Positions 7,875 to 14,166 of a stretch of DNA of 18,477 nt are shown here, piece by piece. Position 1 is the first letter of the stretch, and each line of letters begins with the position of its first letter. The notes under the pieces are model-generated. The model worked only from the letters and a program-made list of their open reading frames with translations, ran no database searches and was not told where the DNA came from. Made by a program: the position numbers and the translations under genes. Location of the stretch: NCBI GenBank assembly GCA_964598355.1, contig CAZRBN010000020.1, positions 1-18,477 on the forward strand, given 5' to 3'. The stretch comes from DASQJJ01 sp964598355. Its GTDB lineage: Bacteria > Patescibacteriota > Microgenomatia > Levybacterales > UBA12049.

Positions 7875-8513
7875 TCAAGCGGTCGGCAGGGGCGCATAGC
7901 CGATATGGCTCATCATGGTCTCGAAATAGTCGCGTACTTTCTGGGGGAAGCGCAGCCCTTTGACCACCGCCGCCGAACGCAAAAGCGGCAACACGCGAAT
8001 ATCGTCCAGGGATAGCTTGCCGTTCATGGCGGCAGGCCTTTCGATCAGGTAATCGAGTTTCTCCAGATCAGGCATCAAGGCGCTGATATGCTGGCGCGTG
8101 TGGGCTCGCAGTTCGACAAAGTCGCCGATCGCTTTGCGCTTGCGCAGATTGTAGTGGTCGAGCGCGGCCACGGTGGCGAATTCGGGCAGTCCCAGCAGTG
8201 GATACCGGGGCCAAGTCAGCGGAGACAGCTTCGGCAGAACCCCGTCGGCCCATGTACCGATCTCAGGACGTTCGGGCCCGGTTAGAATCGGCTCACCCAG
8301 AGCGTCGATGTAGTGAACCATATCCATGCTTTCGAGCATAGGCTGGCCGTCGTCCTTCAACAGAATCGGAACGACGCGCTTGCCGACGAGTTCGATCATC
8401 GTCTCGGAATCATCATCAAGAACCACTGCCTCCTGCAAGTGCAAACGTTTCAAAGCGGCGGTCATGCGGACACGAAAGCAGAGCGAACAGTGTTCGAAGA
8501 GATATAGTCTCAC
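7875..8513 (-). CDS. grxB: glutaredoxin 2 (GrxB family)
   Basis: 212 residues. Thiol-disulfide oxidoreductase with a GST-like fold: N-terminal thioredoxin domain (RLYLFEHCSLC, Cys9 and Cys12; VVPILLKDDG with the cis-Pro; ESMDMVHYID), then an all-helical C-terminal domain (residues 80-210, ending in LSLDDIRVLPLLRSAAVVKGL). Length and motifs match E. coli Grx2 closely, except that the active site is CSLC rather than CPYC. The GTG at 8513 is chosen because AGGAG lies eight bases upstream and the protein then begins exactly where Grx2 does; the frame itself is open to 8555. It diverges from arsR. Grx2 is known as an efficient donor for the glutaredoxin-coupled ArsC of E. coli, so the location suggests a role in arsenate reduction or thiol stress. 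Confidence 0.9.
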   Translation of the reverse strand: MRLYLFEHCSLCFRVRMTAALKRLHLQEAVVLDDDSETMIELVGKRVVPILLKDDGQPMLESMDMVHYIDALGEPILTGPERPEIGTWADGVLPKLSPLTWPRYPLLGLPEFATVAALDHYNLRKRKAIGDFVELRAHTRQHISALMPDLEKLDYLIERPAAMNGKLSLDDIRVLPLLRSAAVVKGLRFPQKVRDYFETMMSHIGYAPLPTA

Positions 8514-8549
8514 GCTGCGCTCTCCTTTCGTGACATCTTTAATCAATGC

Positions 8550-8598
8550 TTCCATTTATCTGGAAATATAGTATACTCGAATTACCGTATCATGCCAG
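8550..8598. promoter_or_regulatory. overlapping divergent promoters and candidate ArsR operator
   Basis: AT-rich patch between grxB and arsR. The palindrome AGTATACT (8570-8577) contains TATACT on both strands. On the minus strand TATACT has CTGGCA (8598-8593) exactly 17 bases upstream, four of six matches to TTGACA, serving grxB. On the plus strand the -35 is weak (around 8549-8554). An inverted repeat TTCCA-N6-TGGAA (8550-8565) and ATAC-N10-GTAT (8573-8590) flank or overlap it. Binding by ArsR here would repress both directions; this is inference. Confidence 0.42.
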
Positions 8599-8694
8599 TC
8601 ACGATTGTGGCAAAGCCCGATGAGGTCGTTTTGCATGCCAAAGAGCGCTCTCGCGGTTGTCAGTCACGTCGGCGCGTCGGCGCCGGGAACAGCC

Positions 8695-9063
8695 ATGTCG
8701 CTGCCGCACGCGCTTGCAGGCCTTGCCGCCTTGGGCCAACCCACCCGGCTAGCGATCTTCCGCCTGCTGATGCAGCACGAGCCCGTGGGGTTGGTGGCCG
8801 GGGCAATTGCCGAAGCGGTCGGTTGCCCCGCCAATACGCTGTCCTCGCATATCGCGATCCTGGCGCGCGCGGGACTTGTCCGCGGCGCACGAGACGGTCG
8901 CTCGATTATTTATCGGGCCGATGTGGACGGCATGCGTGCCTTGATGTCGTTCCTCGTCACCGATTGCTGCAATGGTCACCCGGAGCTCTGCGAATTCAGC
9001 GGACAGCAGGGCAGCGAGTGTCGTCGCGGGCCACGATCATCCGCCAACAAACGGAAAAGGTGA
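8695..9063 (+). CDS. arsR: ArsR family metalloregulatory repressor
   Basis: 122 residues (from the ATG at 8695). Winged helix-turn-helix: ALAGLAALGQPTRLAIFRLLM, then IAEAVGCPANTLSSHIAILARAG and a wing with GRSIIYRAD. C-terminal cysteines Cys91, Cys92 and Cys99 (DCCNGHPELC) resemble the C-terminal As(III) site of Acidithiobacillus-type ArsR, rather than the CxCxC site of plasmid R773. An upstream ATG at 8635 has GAGG nine bases before it and would add 20 residues. I chose 8695 because it gives the usual family length and begins at the first conserved helix. It is the first gene of arsR-arsC-aqpS; its TGA ends five bases before the arsC ATG. Confidence 0.9.
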   Translation: MSLPHALAGLAALGQPTRLAIFRLLMQHEPVGLVAGAIAEAVGCPANTLSSHIAILARAGLVRGARDGRSIIYRADVDGMRALMSFLVTDCCNGHPELCEFSGQQGSECRRGPRSSANKRKR

Positions 9064-9068
9064 CCCAC

Positions 9069-9611
9069 ATGGACGCTGGGACAGAGCATAAACCGCTCAA
9101 TGTGCTGTTTCTGTGCACAGGCAACTCGGCGCGCTCCATCATGGCCGAGGCTATTCTCAATCGAGCTGGTCAAGGACATGTTCGTGGCTATTCCGCCGGC
9201 AGTCACCCCAAAGGGCAGGTGCATCCCTACGCGGTCGACTTATTACGAAAGCTGAATTTCGACGTGGCCGGCCTTCGCTCCAAGAGCTGGACCGAGTTTG
9301 CCAAGACCGACGCCCCGAAGATCGACTTTGTGTTCACCGTCTGTGACGACGCGGCCAAAGAGTCCTGCCCGATCTGGCCCGGTCAGCCAATGACTGCCCA
9401 TTGGGGAATTCCAGATCCGGCGGCCGTCGAGGGAACCGAGGTCGAGAAGCGGCTGGCGTTTGCCGATACATTGCGCATGCTGACGACCCGCATCAATGCC
9501 CTGGTTGCCTTGCCGCTGCGCTCATTAGGCGCCCAGACATTACGAAAGCAGCTCAACGAGATCGGCAAGTTAAAAGCATCGAACGACAATCCCGTATCGA
9601 CACAATCATGA
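9069..9611 (+). CDS. arsC: arsenate reductase, low-molecular-weight phosphatase fold
   Basis: 180 residues. Reduces arsenate to arsenite in the cytoplasm. The P-loop LCTGNSARS carries nucleophile Cys16; the redox pair Cys92 and Cys100 lies in VCDDAAKESCPIWPG, and the general-acid loop DPAA follows in HWGIPDPAA. This is the thioredoxin-clan (LMWP) type, not the R773 glutaredoxin type. The C-terminal extension after about 150 is common in proteobacterial members. The open frame extends far upstream (to 8592) only because it is a shadow of arsR; the ATG at 9069 is just after the arsR stop. The stop overlaps the aqpS start (ATGA). Confidence 0.93.
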   Translation: MDAGTEHKPLNVLFLCTGNSARSIMAEAILNRAGQGHVRGYSAGSHPKGQVHPYAVDLLRKLNFDVAGLRSKSWTEFAKTDAPKIDFVFTVCDDAAKESCPIWPGQPMTAHWGIPDPAAVEGTEVEKRLAFADTLRMLTTRINALVALPLRSLGAQTLRKQLNEIGKLKASNDNPVSTQS

Positions 9612-10294
9612 CCGAAGCGCCCGCTCCACTGTCGCGGCGGCTTTTTGCCGAAGGCCTGGGCACTGCCATCTTGGTTGCGACCGTGATCGGCTCAGGAATC
9701 ATGGCCGAGCGCCTGGCTGGCGGCAATCAGGCAATCGCGTTGCTTGGCAACACCGTTCCAACCGCTGCGATTCTCATCGTGATAATCACGATCCTCGGGC
9801 CGATTTCCGGGGCGCACTTCAATCCGGCGGTCACCCTGGTTTTTGCACTCCGCGGAACGACGCCGTGGCACGAGGTCGTCCCCTACGTGCTAATCCAATG
9901 CCTGGGCGGGATCGTTGGAACCATATTGGCACATCTCATGTTCGATCTCGCGCCACTGATGATCGGAACTACGGCGCGCAGCGGCCCGTCACAGTGGCTC
10001 GCCGAAGCGGTCGCAACGTCCACATTGATACTGACCATCCTAGGGGGCCTGCGCTATTCGCCGCAGTCCATTGCATGGCTGGTCGGTCTGGTCATCACTG
10101 CTGCCTACTGGTTCACGTCATCGACTTCATTCGCCAACCCGGCCGTCACGCTTGCGCGCGGCTTCACCACAACATTTGCCGGAATTGCGATCAATCATGT
10201 TCCGGCCTTTGTCGTGGCGCAGATCATCGGCGCATTGGTCGCAGCTTGGGTGGCGACGTTTCTGTTCCCCTCCGCGCTTCAGCAAGCGTCATGA
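9608..10294 (+). CDS. aqpS: AqpS-like aquaglyceroporin, likely arsenite channel
   Basis: 228 residues, six membrane helices and two half-helices. Both NPA motifs are present (FNPAVTL, Asn72; ANPAVTL, Asn177). In the second motif the residue after NPA is Val, where most aquaporins have the filter Arg; this Val is a known feature of Sinorhizobium AqpS, which lets arsenite leave the cell down its gradient. Overlap with the arsC stop by ATGA indicates coupled translation. No arsB, acr3 or arsH is present nearby, so AqpS is probably the arsenite exit. A 12-bp inverted repeat (10351-10393) follows the gene. Confidence 0.88.
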   Translation: MTEAPAPLSRRLFAEGLGTAILVATVIGSGIMAERLAGGNQAIALLGNTVPTAAILIVIITILGPISGAHFNPAVTLVFALRGTTPWHEVVPYVLIQCLGGIVGTILAHLMFDLAPLMIGTTARSGPSQWLAEAVATSTLILTILGGLRYSPQSIAWLVGLVITAAYWFTSSTSFANPAVTLARGFTTTFAGIAINHVPAFVVAQIIGALVAAWVATFLFPSALQQAS

Positions 10295-10350
10295 TCCCCG
10301 GAGAATAACGCTACCGGACGCCGCTTTGCGTCGGTCCTGGTGGGGAAACG

Positions 10351-10393
10351 GGAGTCCCGTGGTGTTTGCTCATTGGATCCGCCACGGGACTCC
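10351..10393. terminator. 12-bp inverted repeat between converging genes, possible bidirectional terminator
   Basis: GGAGTCCCGTGG (10351-10362) and its perfect complement CCACGGGACTCC (10382-10393) flank a 19-base loop. The left arm is also part of a smaller palindrome (ACGGGA-G-TCCCGT, 10348-10360). It sits between aqpS and the converging gene at 10520. No U-run follows on either side, so termination may need Rho or the repeat may have another role. The rest of 10295-10519 shows no gene. Confidence 0.45.
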
Positions 10394-10519
10394 GGTGTCG
10401 GGTGCAAAGGATGCCACAAGGCAGGATGGATCCGACGTTGTGTCAATCGACCAACGTTCCGTTGGTTCCCTGTCGAACCCAGCACACCCGCCATGCCCAG
10501 GATGAGACTCGATTAGAAC

Positions 10520-10771
10520 TTAAGAAACAGTCCCCCGGCTGCCGACCTCAGCAGTTGCCTCATCGAGGAATTTGCGCAGCTCCGCATAAGCTGCCGCTTT
10601 TGCTTGCGCCGCGCCCGCAGGGCCGACGATCCGGAAATCGAGAGGAACCGTGAATTTGCTGCTTCCTCGATACTCAATGGTGAGGCGAACGTTCCATAAA
10701 AGTTCCTCTCCTCTCGACGTCGCGGTTGTGCCGGCTTCTTCAGTCGACGTCACCTGGATTTGAACAGTCAT
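10520..10771 (-). CDS. small conserved hypothetical protein
   Basis: 83 residues beginning MTVQIQVTSTEEAGTTATS. The pattern (WNVRLTIEYRGSSKFTVPLDFRIVG, then AAQAKAAAYAELRKFLDEA) suggests beta strands followed by a C-terminal helix. No signal or membrane segment. A strong SD (GAGGA) lies seven bases before the ATG. It converges on aqpS and diverges from the small membrane gene at 10871. I do not recognise the function. Confidence 0.68.
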   Translation of the reverse strand: MTVQIQVTSTEEAGTTATSRGEELLWNVRLTIEYRGSSKFTVPLDFRIVGPAGAAQAKAAAYAELRKFLDEATAEVGSRGTVS

Positions 10772-10814
10772 GGGCTCTTCCTCTTTAGTGTCGTGCGCTC
10801 CGCATTCGGATCAG

Positions 10815-10840
10815 GAAACAACCGCACGCCGTCCGGCGTT
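10815..10840 (+). promoter_or_regulatory. imperfect EcfG-like promoter before a small membrane protein
   Basis: GAAAC (10815-10819), 17 bases, CGTT (10837-10840). One mismatch in the -35 relative to GGAAC. The site is 30 bases before the ATG at 10871, the same geometry as the two perfect sites in the window. Confidence 0.33.
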
Positions 10841-10870
10841 GGGCGATCTGAAAAGCAACGGAGCGCGTTC

Positions 10871-11020
10871 ATGTCCGGCAGCATCAGCGAATCGCTATGG
10901 TTGCTCATCGCCGTGATTCTGGTGGGAGCTCTGGGCGTTGCAATCATCTATGGCACCCGCCAATGCGGGAGGAGTCGTCCTGACCGCCGAAGGTCGCGCA
11001 GCCGTGAAGGGAGCCTGTGA
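10871..11020 (+). CDS. small single-pass membrane protein
   Basis: 49 residues. One membrane helix (about 7-26, LWLLIAVILVGALGVAIIYG) after a short polar N-terminus (MSGSISES), then an Arg-rich tail. GGAG seven bases upstream supports the ATG at 10871; an in-frame ATG further upstream lacks an SD. The Arg-rich tail ends only a few bases before the EAL remnant, so its last residues may be altered. Family not recognised with certainty. Confidence 0.52.
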   Translation: MSGSISESLWLLIAVILVGALGVAIIYGTRQCGRSRPDRRRSRSREGSL

Positions 11021-11027
11021 AGATCGC

Positions 11028-11333
11028 ATAGCTGCAAGCTCGCTTACTTACCTGCCCGTTTCTGCCCTTTTACCGTGCGCTTGGGTTCCATTCACTGACA
11101 AGAATCGATGACGGCCTGCTCCGTTCCGCCAACACCCTCAATTTTCGGGAGTGCAGTGTGCAGAAAGCCGAGACCAAAGGCGTGACGAAGGAGTAGAGAC
11201 CGAGCAGCAATTGGCCGTTTTGACGCGTGAAGGTGCGACCAGCTGCAGGGGTATCTGCTTGGGCGTCCCATGCCAATCGCAGACTATGCATCGATCGTGG
11301 GAGAGGTATCAAACAAGAGCTTGCTGAATAGAA
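11028..11333 (+). pseudogene. decayed C-terminal remnant of an EAL-domain (c-di-GMP phosphodiesterase) gene
   Basis: No intact frame, but EAL landmarks occur in the right order on the plus strand. 11037-11060 reads SSLTYLPV, as after the DDFGTGY motif. About 11143-11169 reads RECSVQKA (family RDCxAIVxA). 11190-11233 reads GVETEQQLAVLTREG and, after a one-base loss, 11234-11305 reads CDQLQGYLLGRPMPIADY. This is the end of an EAL domain with at least three frame breaks and small deletions. The catalytic EAL and DDFG segments are missing. An intact GAF-GGDEF gene lies 590 bases downstream, so the remnant may derive from a GGDEF-EAL relative or a local duplication. Confidence 0.65.
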
Positions 11334-11352
11334 CCGCCTCTTCCAGAGGCGG
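11334..11352. repeat. perfect 8-bp hairpin touching an EcfG promoter
   Basis: CCGCCTCT (11334-11341), three-base loop, AGAGGCGG (11345-11352). The last G is the first base of the GGAAC -35 box. It could be a terminator for upstream readthrough or an operator; no U-run follows. Confidence 0.4.
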
Positions 11353-11377
11353 GAACGATCATGTCACGCGCCACGTT
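11352..11377 (+). promoter_or_regulatory. EcfG-type general stress promoter
   Basis: GGAAC (11352-11356), 17 bases, CGTT (11374-11377): exact consensus. The transcript start would be near 11384, which excludes the upstream ATG at 11361 and selects the ATG at 11406. Confidence 0.72.
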
Positions 11378-11405
11378 CTTCCACCAACTTCCCAGGAAGC
11401 ACGCC

Positions 11406-11684
11406 ATGCGCCCTTTTCAAGAAGGTGATTGGGTTCGCCACCATTCGTTCCCACATCCGGTTCGCGTAATCGGCACCGGATCAACCATTGCGGTCGAATT
11501 CGCCAACGGAGCCATGCGGGCTTTTGAGCCATCCGAGTTGGAGAGGGTGTCGAGCTCCAAAGTCTCGCCGGGCAGGCTGACGAGCGCGCCTGGCTCCGTT
11601 GCGCACCTCGGCTTCTTCGTTTCGGCGCTCGGTTTGATCTACATCGTTGCGCTGCTGCTTGCGGTGGTTGCTGGTGTGCGGTGA
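11406..11684 (+). CDS. small protein with a C-terminal membrane anchor, general-stress controlled
   Basis: 92 residues. The first half (MRPFQEGDWVRHHSFPHPV, then TIAVEFANGAMRAFEPSELERV) looks like a small SH3/KOW-like beta fold. A Ser-rich linker leads to one C-terminal membrane helix (about 68-90, LGFFVSALGLIYIVALLLAVVAG), giving a tail-anchored layout with the beta domain in the cytoplasm. AGGA eight bases upstream supports the ATG at 11406; the frame is also open from 11361, but that ATG lies inside the promoter. Function unknown. Confidence 0.7.
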   Translation: MRPFQEGDWVRHHSFPHPVRVIGTGSTIAVEFANGAMRAFEPSELERVSSSKVSPGRLTSAPGSVAHLGFFVSALGLIYIVALLLAVVAGVR

Positions 11685-11924
11685 TCGCAACCGCTCTTTG
11701 TGTGTTGTTGGCCTATAGTTGTTGTTTGCAAAAACAGGTGACAAATCCCAGGGGGCTGGATAAGGAAAATTTGGCGACACCGAATTTCTGTGAGTCACGG
11801 GGCGCATCTCGCTGAAATTCAACCATTGTGACTTTTCGCGCCGACAAAGCGCGCAAAGCGAGTTTTTGCACCATGCCGTGATCGGCGATTCCGGCATCAT
11901 GCAGGCGAGTGGCCGGAGCGGAGC

Positions 11925-12938
11925 ATGGACAGCGATACTCGGAACAGTTCGCCCACCTCGGTTCTGATGGAGATCATCCAGGCGCAGACGGACATCGCTC
12001 AGCTTGGACTTGATCTTGGTGGCGTCATGACTTTCGTCACCGAACGGGTGCAACAACTCACGGGCGCAGGTGGGGCGATTGTCGAGTTGGCGGAAGGCGA
12101 CGACATGGTCTACCGGGCAGCGTCCGGCATGGCCAAGCACCAGCTCGGGCTGCGGCTCCAGCGTACCGGCAGCCTGTCGGGTTTATGCGTCGAGCAGCGG
12201 ACCGTCCTGCGCTGCGATGATTCGGAAAGCGACGTCCGGGTCGACAAGGAGGCGTGCCGCAGGGTGGGGCTTCGCTCTATGGTCGTCGCCCCGCTGAACC
12301 ACGGGGAAACCACGGTTGGCGTGCTGAAGATCGCCGCAGCGGCGCGAAATGCCTTTTCCGATGAGCACGTCCATATCCTGGAGCTGATGTGCGGGCTCAT
12401 CGCCTCGGCGATGTACCATGCCGTCCAATACGAGACGCATGAACTCTACCATCGTGCCACCCACGACGCACTGACCGGCTTGGCCAACCGCGCCTTGTTT
12501 TACGATCGCCTGCGGCAGAGCCTCAGCCTCGCCCGCCGGCAGTCGTCCCGGCTTGGGATCTTGAACCTGGATCTGGATGGCCTGAAGCCCATCAATGATA
12601 CGTATGGTCACCGCGCCGGCGACGCGGCTCTACGCGAGACCGGCCAGCGCATCAGCAAAGTTTCCCGGCAATCCGACACGGTAGCTCGATTGGGGGGCGA
12701 CGAGTTCGCGGTCATTGCGGCCGACATTGACGGCCGCGACGGCGCGTTGCGCCATGCCGATCGGCTTGCCACCGAAATCCGCCAGCCGTTCTCGTTCGAG
12801 GACAATCAAGTCGTACTTGATGCCAGCATCGGGCTTGCGATTTTTCCTGATGATGGCACTGAACTGGATGTTCTGATCGAGAAGGCGGACCAAGCGATGT
12901 ACGCGATCAAGCGGACGCGCAAGACCCATCGCGCGTGA
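11925..12938 (+). CDS. GAF-GGDEF diguanylate cyclase
   Basis: 337 residues, no membrane segment. A GAF domain (about 25-170, with GVMTFVTERVQQLTGAGGA and VAPLNHGETTVGVLKI) is followed by a GGDEF domain (about 180-335). The active site is intact (RLGGDEFAVI), and an I-site RQSD lies five residues before it, so product inhibition is expected. The substrate region (DLDGLKPINDTYGHRAGD) is also complete. It should make c-di-GMP from two GTP in response to a ligand or redox state sensed by GAF. GGAG lies six to seven bases before the ATG. The 240 bases upstream (11685-11924) hold no gene that I can support. It converges on the next gene with a four-base gap. Confidence 0.92.
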   Translation: MDSDTRNSSPTSVLMEIIQAQTDIAQLGLDLGGVMTFVTERVQQLTGAGGAIVELAEGDDMVYRAASGMAKHQLGLRLQRTGSLSGLCVEQRTVLRCDDSESDVRVDKEACRRVGLRSMVVAPLNHGETTVGVLKIAAAARNAFSDEHVHILELMCGLIASAMYHAVQYETHELYHRATHDALTGLANRALFYDRLRQSLSLARRQSSRLGILNLDLDGLKPINDTYGHRAGDAALRETGQRISKVSRQSDTVARLGGDEFAVIAADIDGRDGALRHADRLATEIRQPFSFEDNQVVLDASIGLAIFPDDGTELDVLIEKADQAMYAIKRTRKTHRA

Positions 12939-12942
12939 GTGG

Positions 12943-13197
12943 TCAGCTACGTTTCGCGGACTTCGGAATACTCACATAGACCGTGTCGATCTGTTCAAAG
13001 TCGGCCAGGGTTTGTGCCTCGGACAGCACGGTCTCGATATGCGCTTCCAACAAATTTGCACTCACATTGCGGTCGACCGAAAAAGTCAAACCGCGGGCAT
13101 GCCGGTGCAGCCCATTCTGGCTGCCGTATTCAATGAGAACGAATTTTGGACCAGCCGGTGGCTGCGCGCCGTCATCGAGCCATTTCGTTTGCGCCAT
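12943..13197 (-). CDS. small conserved hypothetical protein
   Basis: 84 residues starting MAQTKWLDDGAQPPAGPKF. The body has strands (FVLIEYGSQNG, LTFSVDRNVSANLLEAHIETVLSEAQTLADFEQID, TVYVSIP), suggesting a compact alpha/beta fold. No signal or membrane segment. The ATG at 13197 has GGAG eight bases upstream; an earlier start at 13215 would sit almost on the predicted transcript start of the EcfG-like promoter at 13227-13251. Function not recognised. Confidence 0.68.
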   Translation of the reverse strand: MAQTKWLDDGAQPPAGPKFVLIEYGSQNGLHRHARGLTFSVDRNVSANLLEAHIETVLSEAQTLADFEQIDTVYVSIPKSAKRS

Positions 13198-13226
13198 GGT
13201 CTGCTCCACTGCCACCTCGATTGCTC

Positions 13227-13251
13227 AACAAAGCGCCGTACCGATGGTTCC
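13227..13251 (-). promoter_or_regulatory. EcfG-like promoter
   Basis: Minus-strand GGAAC (13251-13247), 16 bases, TGTT (13230-13227); only the first -10 base deviates. It is placed 30 bases before the ATG at 13197. Confidence 0.5.
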
Positions 13252-13295
13252 GAAGCAGTACCTGGTGATTGCAGCGGGGTGACTTTTTCCTCGTA

Positions 13296-13427
13296 TCGTC
13301 CTCACGCTTTAGCTCATCGTTGAGCATGATCTTTCCGCCCGCCTACGCCCACGCAAGCATCAAACCAAATGCTCCGCCTTCGCGCAGGCGAGAAAACCGG
13401 TATCCACTTTTCAGGACATGGGCTAGC
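13296..13427. repeat. interspersed rhizobial repeat interrupted by a 54-base insert
   Basis: Left arm 13296-13337 (CTTTAGCTCATCGTTGAGC, then ATGATCTTTCCG) and right arm 13392-13427 (GAAAACCGGTATCCAC, then TTTTCAGGACATG) match what I recall of a short element common in Bradyrhizobium and relatives, in which the two arms normally join directly. Between them lie 54 bases (13338-13391) whose ends form a 9-bp inverted repeat with one mismatch (CGCCTACGC 13340-13348, GCGCAGGCG 13382-13390). The right arm overlaps the stop codon of the next minus-strand gene. Confidence 0.5.
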
Positions 13428-13677
13428 GCGATGAACGCCTGCTTTCATCGGGCTTTTTGCTGCCAGACCGATATATGCTTTTTACCGGAATGGCGGGCGT
13501 ACCCGACTTCTCGGCAATGAGCCGGTCCTGTTCTTCGATGATGGCCCGCGCCGGGGCATCGCCATCGAGGCCACCGAGGACTTCGCTCGGCACCCTACGA
13601 TTCGACCGCTGAGAGCCGTCTTCATAAACCACGTCAAAAAGCGTAAATTCCGCCCGCGTCGCCGGCTTCCGTGCCAC
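13423..13677 (-). CDS. small conserved hypothetical protein
   Basis: 84 residues from a GTG start. Body pattern EFTLFDVVYEDGSQRSNRRVP, then LGGLDGDAPARAIIEEQDRLIAEKSG and a basic tail (KSIYRSGSKKP). I recall close relatives in Bradyrhizobium with no assigned function. AGGAG seven bases upstream fixes the GTG. The last codons and the TAG lie in the right arm of the interspersed repeat, so the C-terminus (ESRRSSR) may have been replaced by repeat sequence. Confidence 0.78.
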   Translation of the reverse strand: MARKPATRAEFTLFDVVYEDGSQRSNRRVPSEVLGGLDGDAPARAIIEEQDRLIAEKSGTPAIPVKSIYRSGSKKPDESRRSSR

Positions 13678-13789
13678 TGTGATCTCCTGCCATGGTTTGA
13701 GCGACGGATAATCCGGGTTTTTGTTACCGGCATCCGATCAAGCTATTGGTCTGATCTTTGAGCGTTCATATGCCCTAAAGATTAGAAAG

Positions 13790-13815
13790 GGCCAACCCGA
13801 GTCGTCCGGGTGGCC
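13790..13815. repeat. strong hairpin upstream of the cold-shock gene
   Basis: GGCC-A-ACCCG (13790-13799), 7-base loop, CGGGT-GGCC (13807-13815); nine pairs with one bulged A. It lies before the predicted csp promoter, so it is probably not in the csp leader. No U-run follows. The remainder of 13678-13836 has no gene. Confidence 0.4.
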
Positions 13816-13836
13816 GTTAGGCAAACGGTCGCGGCC

Positions 13837-13865
13837 TTGTCGTAATCGAACACGATCGGTATTGT
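13837..13865 (+). promoter_or_regulatory. candidate housekeeping promoter of the cold-shock gene
   Basis: TTGTCG (13837-13842), 17 bases, TATTGT (13860-13865). The transcript start near 13872 gives a leader of about 20 bases, which is short for a cold-shock gene; other starts further upstream are possible. Confidence 0.35.
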
Positions 13866-13890
13866 GTCCGGTCTATTTTTGGAGACGGCA

Positions 13891-14097
13891 ATGGCTAAAG
13901 GTACTGTGAAGTGGTTCAATCCGACGAAGGGCTATGGCTTCATTCAACCTTCCGGGGGTGGCGGTAAAGACGTGTTCGTCCACATCTCGGCGGTTGAGCG
14001 GGCCGGCCTTAGTACCCTAAACGAGGGACAAACCGTCGAGTACGAGATCGAAAGCAATCGCGGAAAAGAATCCGCGGTCAACCTCAAGGTTAAATGA
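13891..14097 (+). CDS. cold-shock domain protein (CspA family)
   Basis: 68 residues, a single cold-shock domain. Single-stranded nucleic-acid binding chaperone. RNP1 (KGYGFIQP) and RNP2 (DVFVHISA) are intact, as is the leading KGTVKWFN strand. GGAG six bases before the ATG. Rhizobia carry many csp paralogues, so the symbol is left open. A 9-bp hairpin (14145-14166) follows and also overlaps the stop of the converging small gene. Confidence 0.95.
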   Translation: MAKGTVKWFNPTKGYGFIQPSGGGGKDVFVHISAVERAGLSTLNEGQTVEYEIESNRGKESAVNLKVK

Positions 14098-14144
14098 CCC
14101 GCGCGGCCAGTTGCCCGCGGTGAACGGAAACCGAACGGACGCGC

Positions 14145-14166
14145 GGCCGGTCACCTTTGACCGGCC
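14145..14166. terminator. 9-bp hairpin between csp and the converging gene
   Basis: GGCCGGTCA (14145-14153), loop CCTT, TGACCGGCC (14158-14166). Perfect stem, high GC, but no U-run on either strand. It contains the TGA of the minus-strand gene at 14151. Confidence 0.5.

Noticed and set aside
8592..9068. A 159-residue N-terminal extension of ArsC
   Set aside because: It is the arsR gene read in another frame; the ArsC P-loop begins right after the ATG at 9069.
11070..11312. An 80-residue minus-strand frame
   Set aside because: It is antisense to the EAL remnant and shows no family pattern.
13790..13865. RNA thermosensor in the csp leader
   Set aside because: The strong hairpin lies before the likely promoter, so it is probably not transcribed with csp.
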